Source: Silvanigrellaceae bacterium
GTDB taxonomy: Bacteria > Bdellovibrionota > Oligoflexia > Silvanigrellales > Silvanigrellaceae
Length of the DNA: 5,913 bases
Reading direction: 5' to 3'
NCBI GenBank assembly: GCA_947475135.1
Contig: CANJMU010000048.1
Span: 1 to 5,913 of the forward strand
Each line of letters opens with the position of its first letter. Position 1 is the stretch's first letter. The position numbers and the translations under genes are program-made. The notes beneath the pieces were generated by a model. It was given only the letters and a program-made list of their open reading frames with translations. It did no database searches and was not told the origin of the DNA. Positions 5,658-5,913 of this stretch are shown here, one piece after another.

Positions 5658-5913
5658 TAAATTTGAGAAGCAAACTGCAAAATTGATTTTGGGTCACTCC
5701 CATAATGAGGTAAAAATTCCTGTACAATTTGAAAATTTCCAATTCGAAGTTCACTCACAACAAAATCCAAATCGTATAAAGTCACAGCCCCTGAAGAATT
5801 GTCTTCTTCGCTGGATTCACCAAGTTCTAGTGCCACATTTTCAGAAGAATAATGTTTGATGAGTTCATTTTTTAACAATGTGGCGACCTGAATTTTTTGA
5901 ATCTTTTTTTGAA
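5657..5913 (-). CDS. C-terminal part of an unrecognised protein (runs off right edge)
   Basis: An open frame of 85 codons runs from the right edge to a TAA at 5659-5657, and its true start is outside the window. A TTG at 5878 could be taken as a start, but the frame stays open upstream and no ribosome site is seen there, so a longer gene is more likely. Visible residues include a Lys/Gln-rich beginning (QKKIQKIQVATLLKNELI), an acidic patch ELGESSEEDNSSG, then VTLYDLDFVV and an end in SILQFASQI. There is no membrane segment. The end does not show the C-terminal GST motif of phosphatidylserine decarboxylase, the usual neighbour of pssA. It lies 13 nt upstream of pssA and shares its direction, so it is probably in the same operon. 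I do not recognise the family. Confidence 0.65.
   Translation of the reverse strand, partial: QKKIQKIQVATLLKNELIKHYSSENVALELGESSEEDNSSGAVTLYDLDFVVSELRIGNFQIVQEFLPHYGSDPKSILQFASQI

Noticed and set aside
4750..5754. Longer pssA start at 5754 (334 residues)
   Set aside because: It would overlap the upstream gene by about 98 nt, the added 37 residues do not resemble PssA N-termini, and a good AAAAGGA sits 7 nt before ATG 5643.
5657..5878. Idea that the right-edge gene is psd (phosphatidylserine decarboxylase)
   Set aside because: The visible C-terminus lacks the GST cleavage motif and other Psd features; only genomic habit suggested it.

Overview
The window is AT-rich DNA, and every gene I can support lies on the minus strand, so it reads right to left. 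It suggests a low-GC Gram-negative bacterium: it holds a protein with a signal peptide and a probable outer-membrane beta-barrel, a Calvin-type class IIB fructose-bisphosphate aldolase, and a long-form PssA-type phosphatidylserine synthase. A member of Bdellovibrionota (Oligoflexia/Silvanigrella-like) or another low-GC proteobacterium-like lineage would fit. The sequence alone does not settle the taxonomy.

Layout in transcription order, from the right edge. (1) The C-terminal part of an unrecognised gene (5657 to beyond 5913). (2) A 13-nt gap, then pssA for phosphatidylserine synthase (start taken at 5643, not the longer frame at 5754). (3) A 2-nt gap, then asd for aspartate-semialdehyde dehydrogenase, with a GTG start at 4747. 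(4) A large envelope protein of up to 788 residues that overlaps the 3' end of asd: signal peptide, Cys-paired beta-rich ectodomain, divergent CFI-box module, basic linker, C-terminal beta-barrel. (5) A 62-nt AT-only-like gap, then fba with a strong Shine-Dalgarno. (6) A 140-nt gap with a promoter-like TATAAT, then the first 26 codons of a small gene running off the left edge.

The tight spacing of genes 1 to 4 suggests one operon with translational coupling. The common theme would be the cell envelope: PssA makes phosphatidylserine (precursor of phosphatidylethanolamine), Asd supplies the branch to diaminopimelate for peptidoglycan and to Lys/Thr/Met, and the third product is exported to the outer membrane. 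That theme is inference. fba may be read through or have its own promoter; I saw neither a convincing promoter nor a GC-rich terminator in front of it.

No RNA genes, CRISPR arrays, insertion sequences or integration sites were seen. The items most worth a second look are the CFI-box placed mid-protein and joined to a barrel, a perfect 23-bp AT palindrome at that junction, the ambiguous start of this gene inside asd, and the unusual Cys-rich active-site box of Asd. I did not find evidence for a new multi-gene system.
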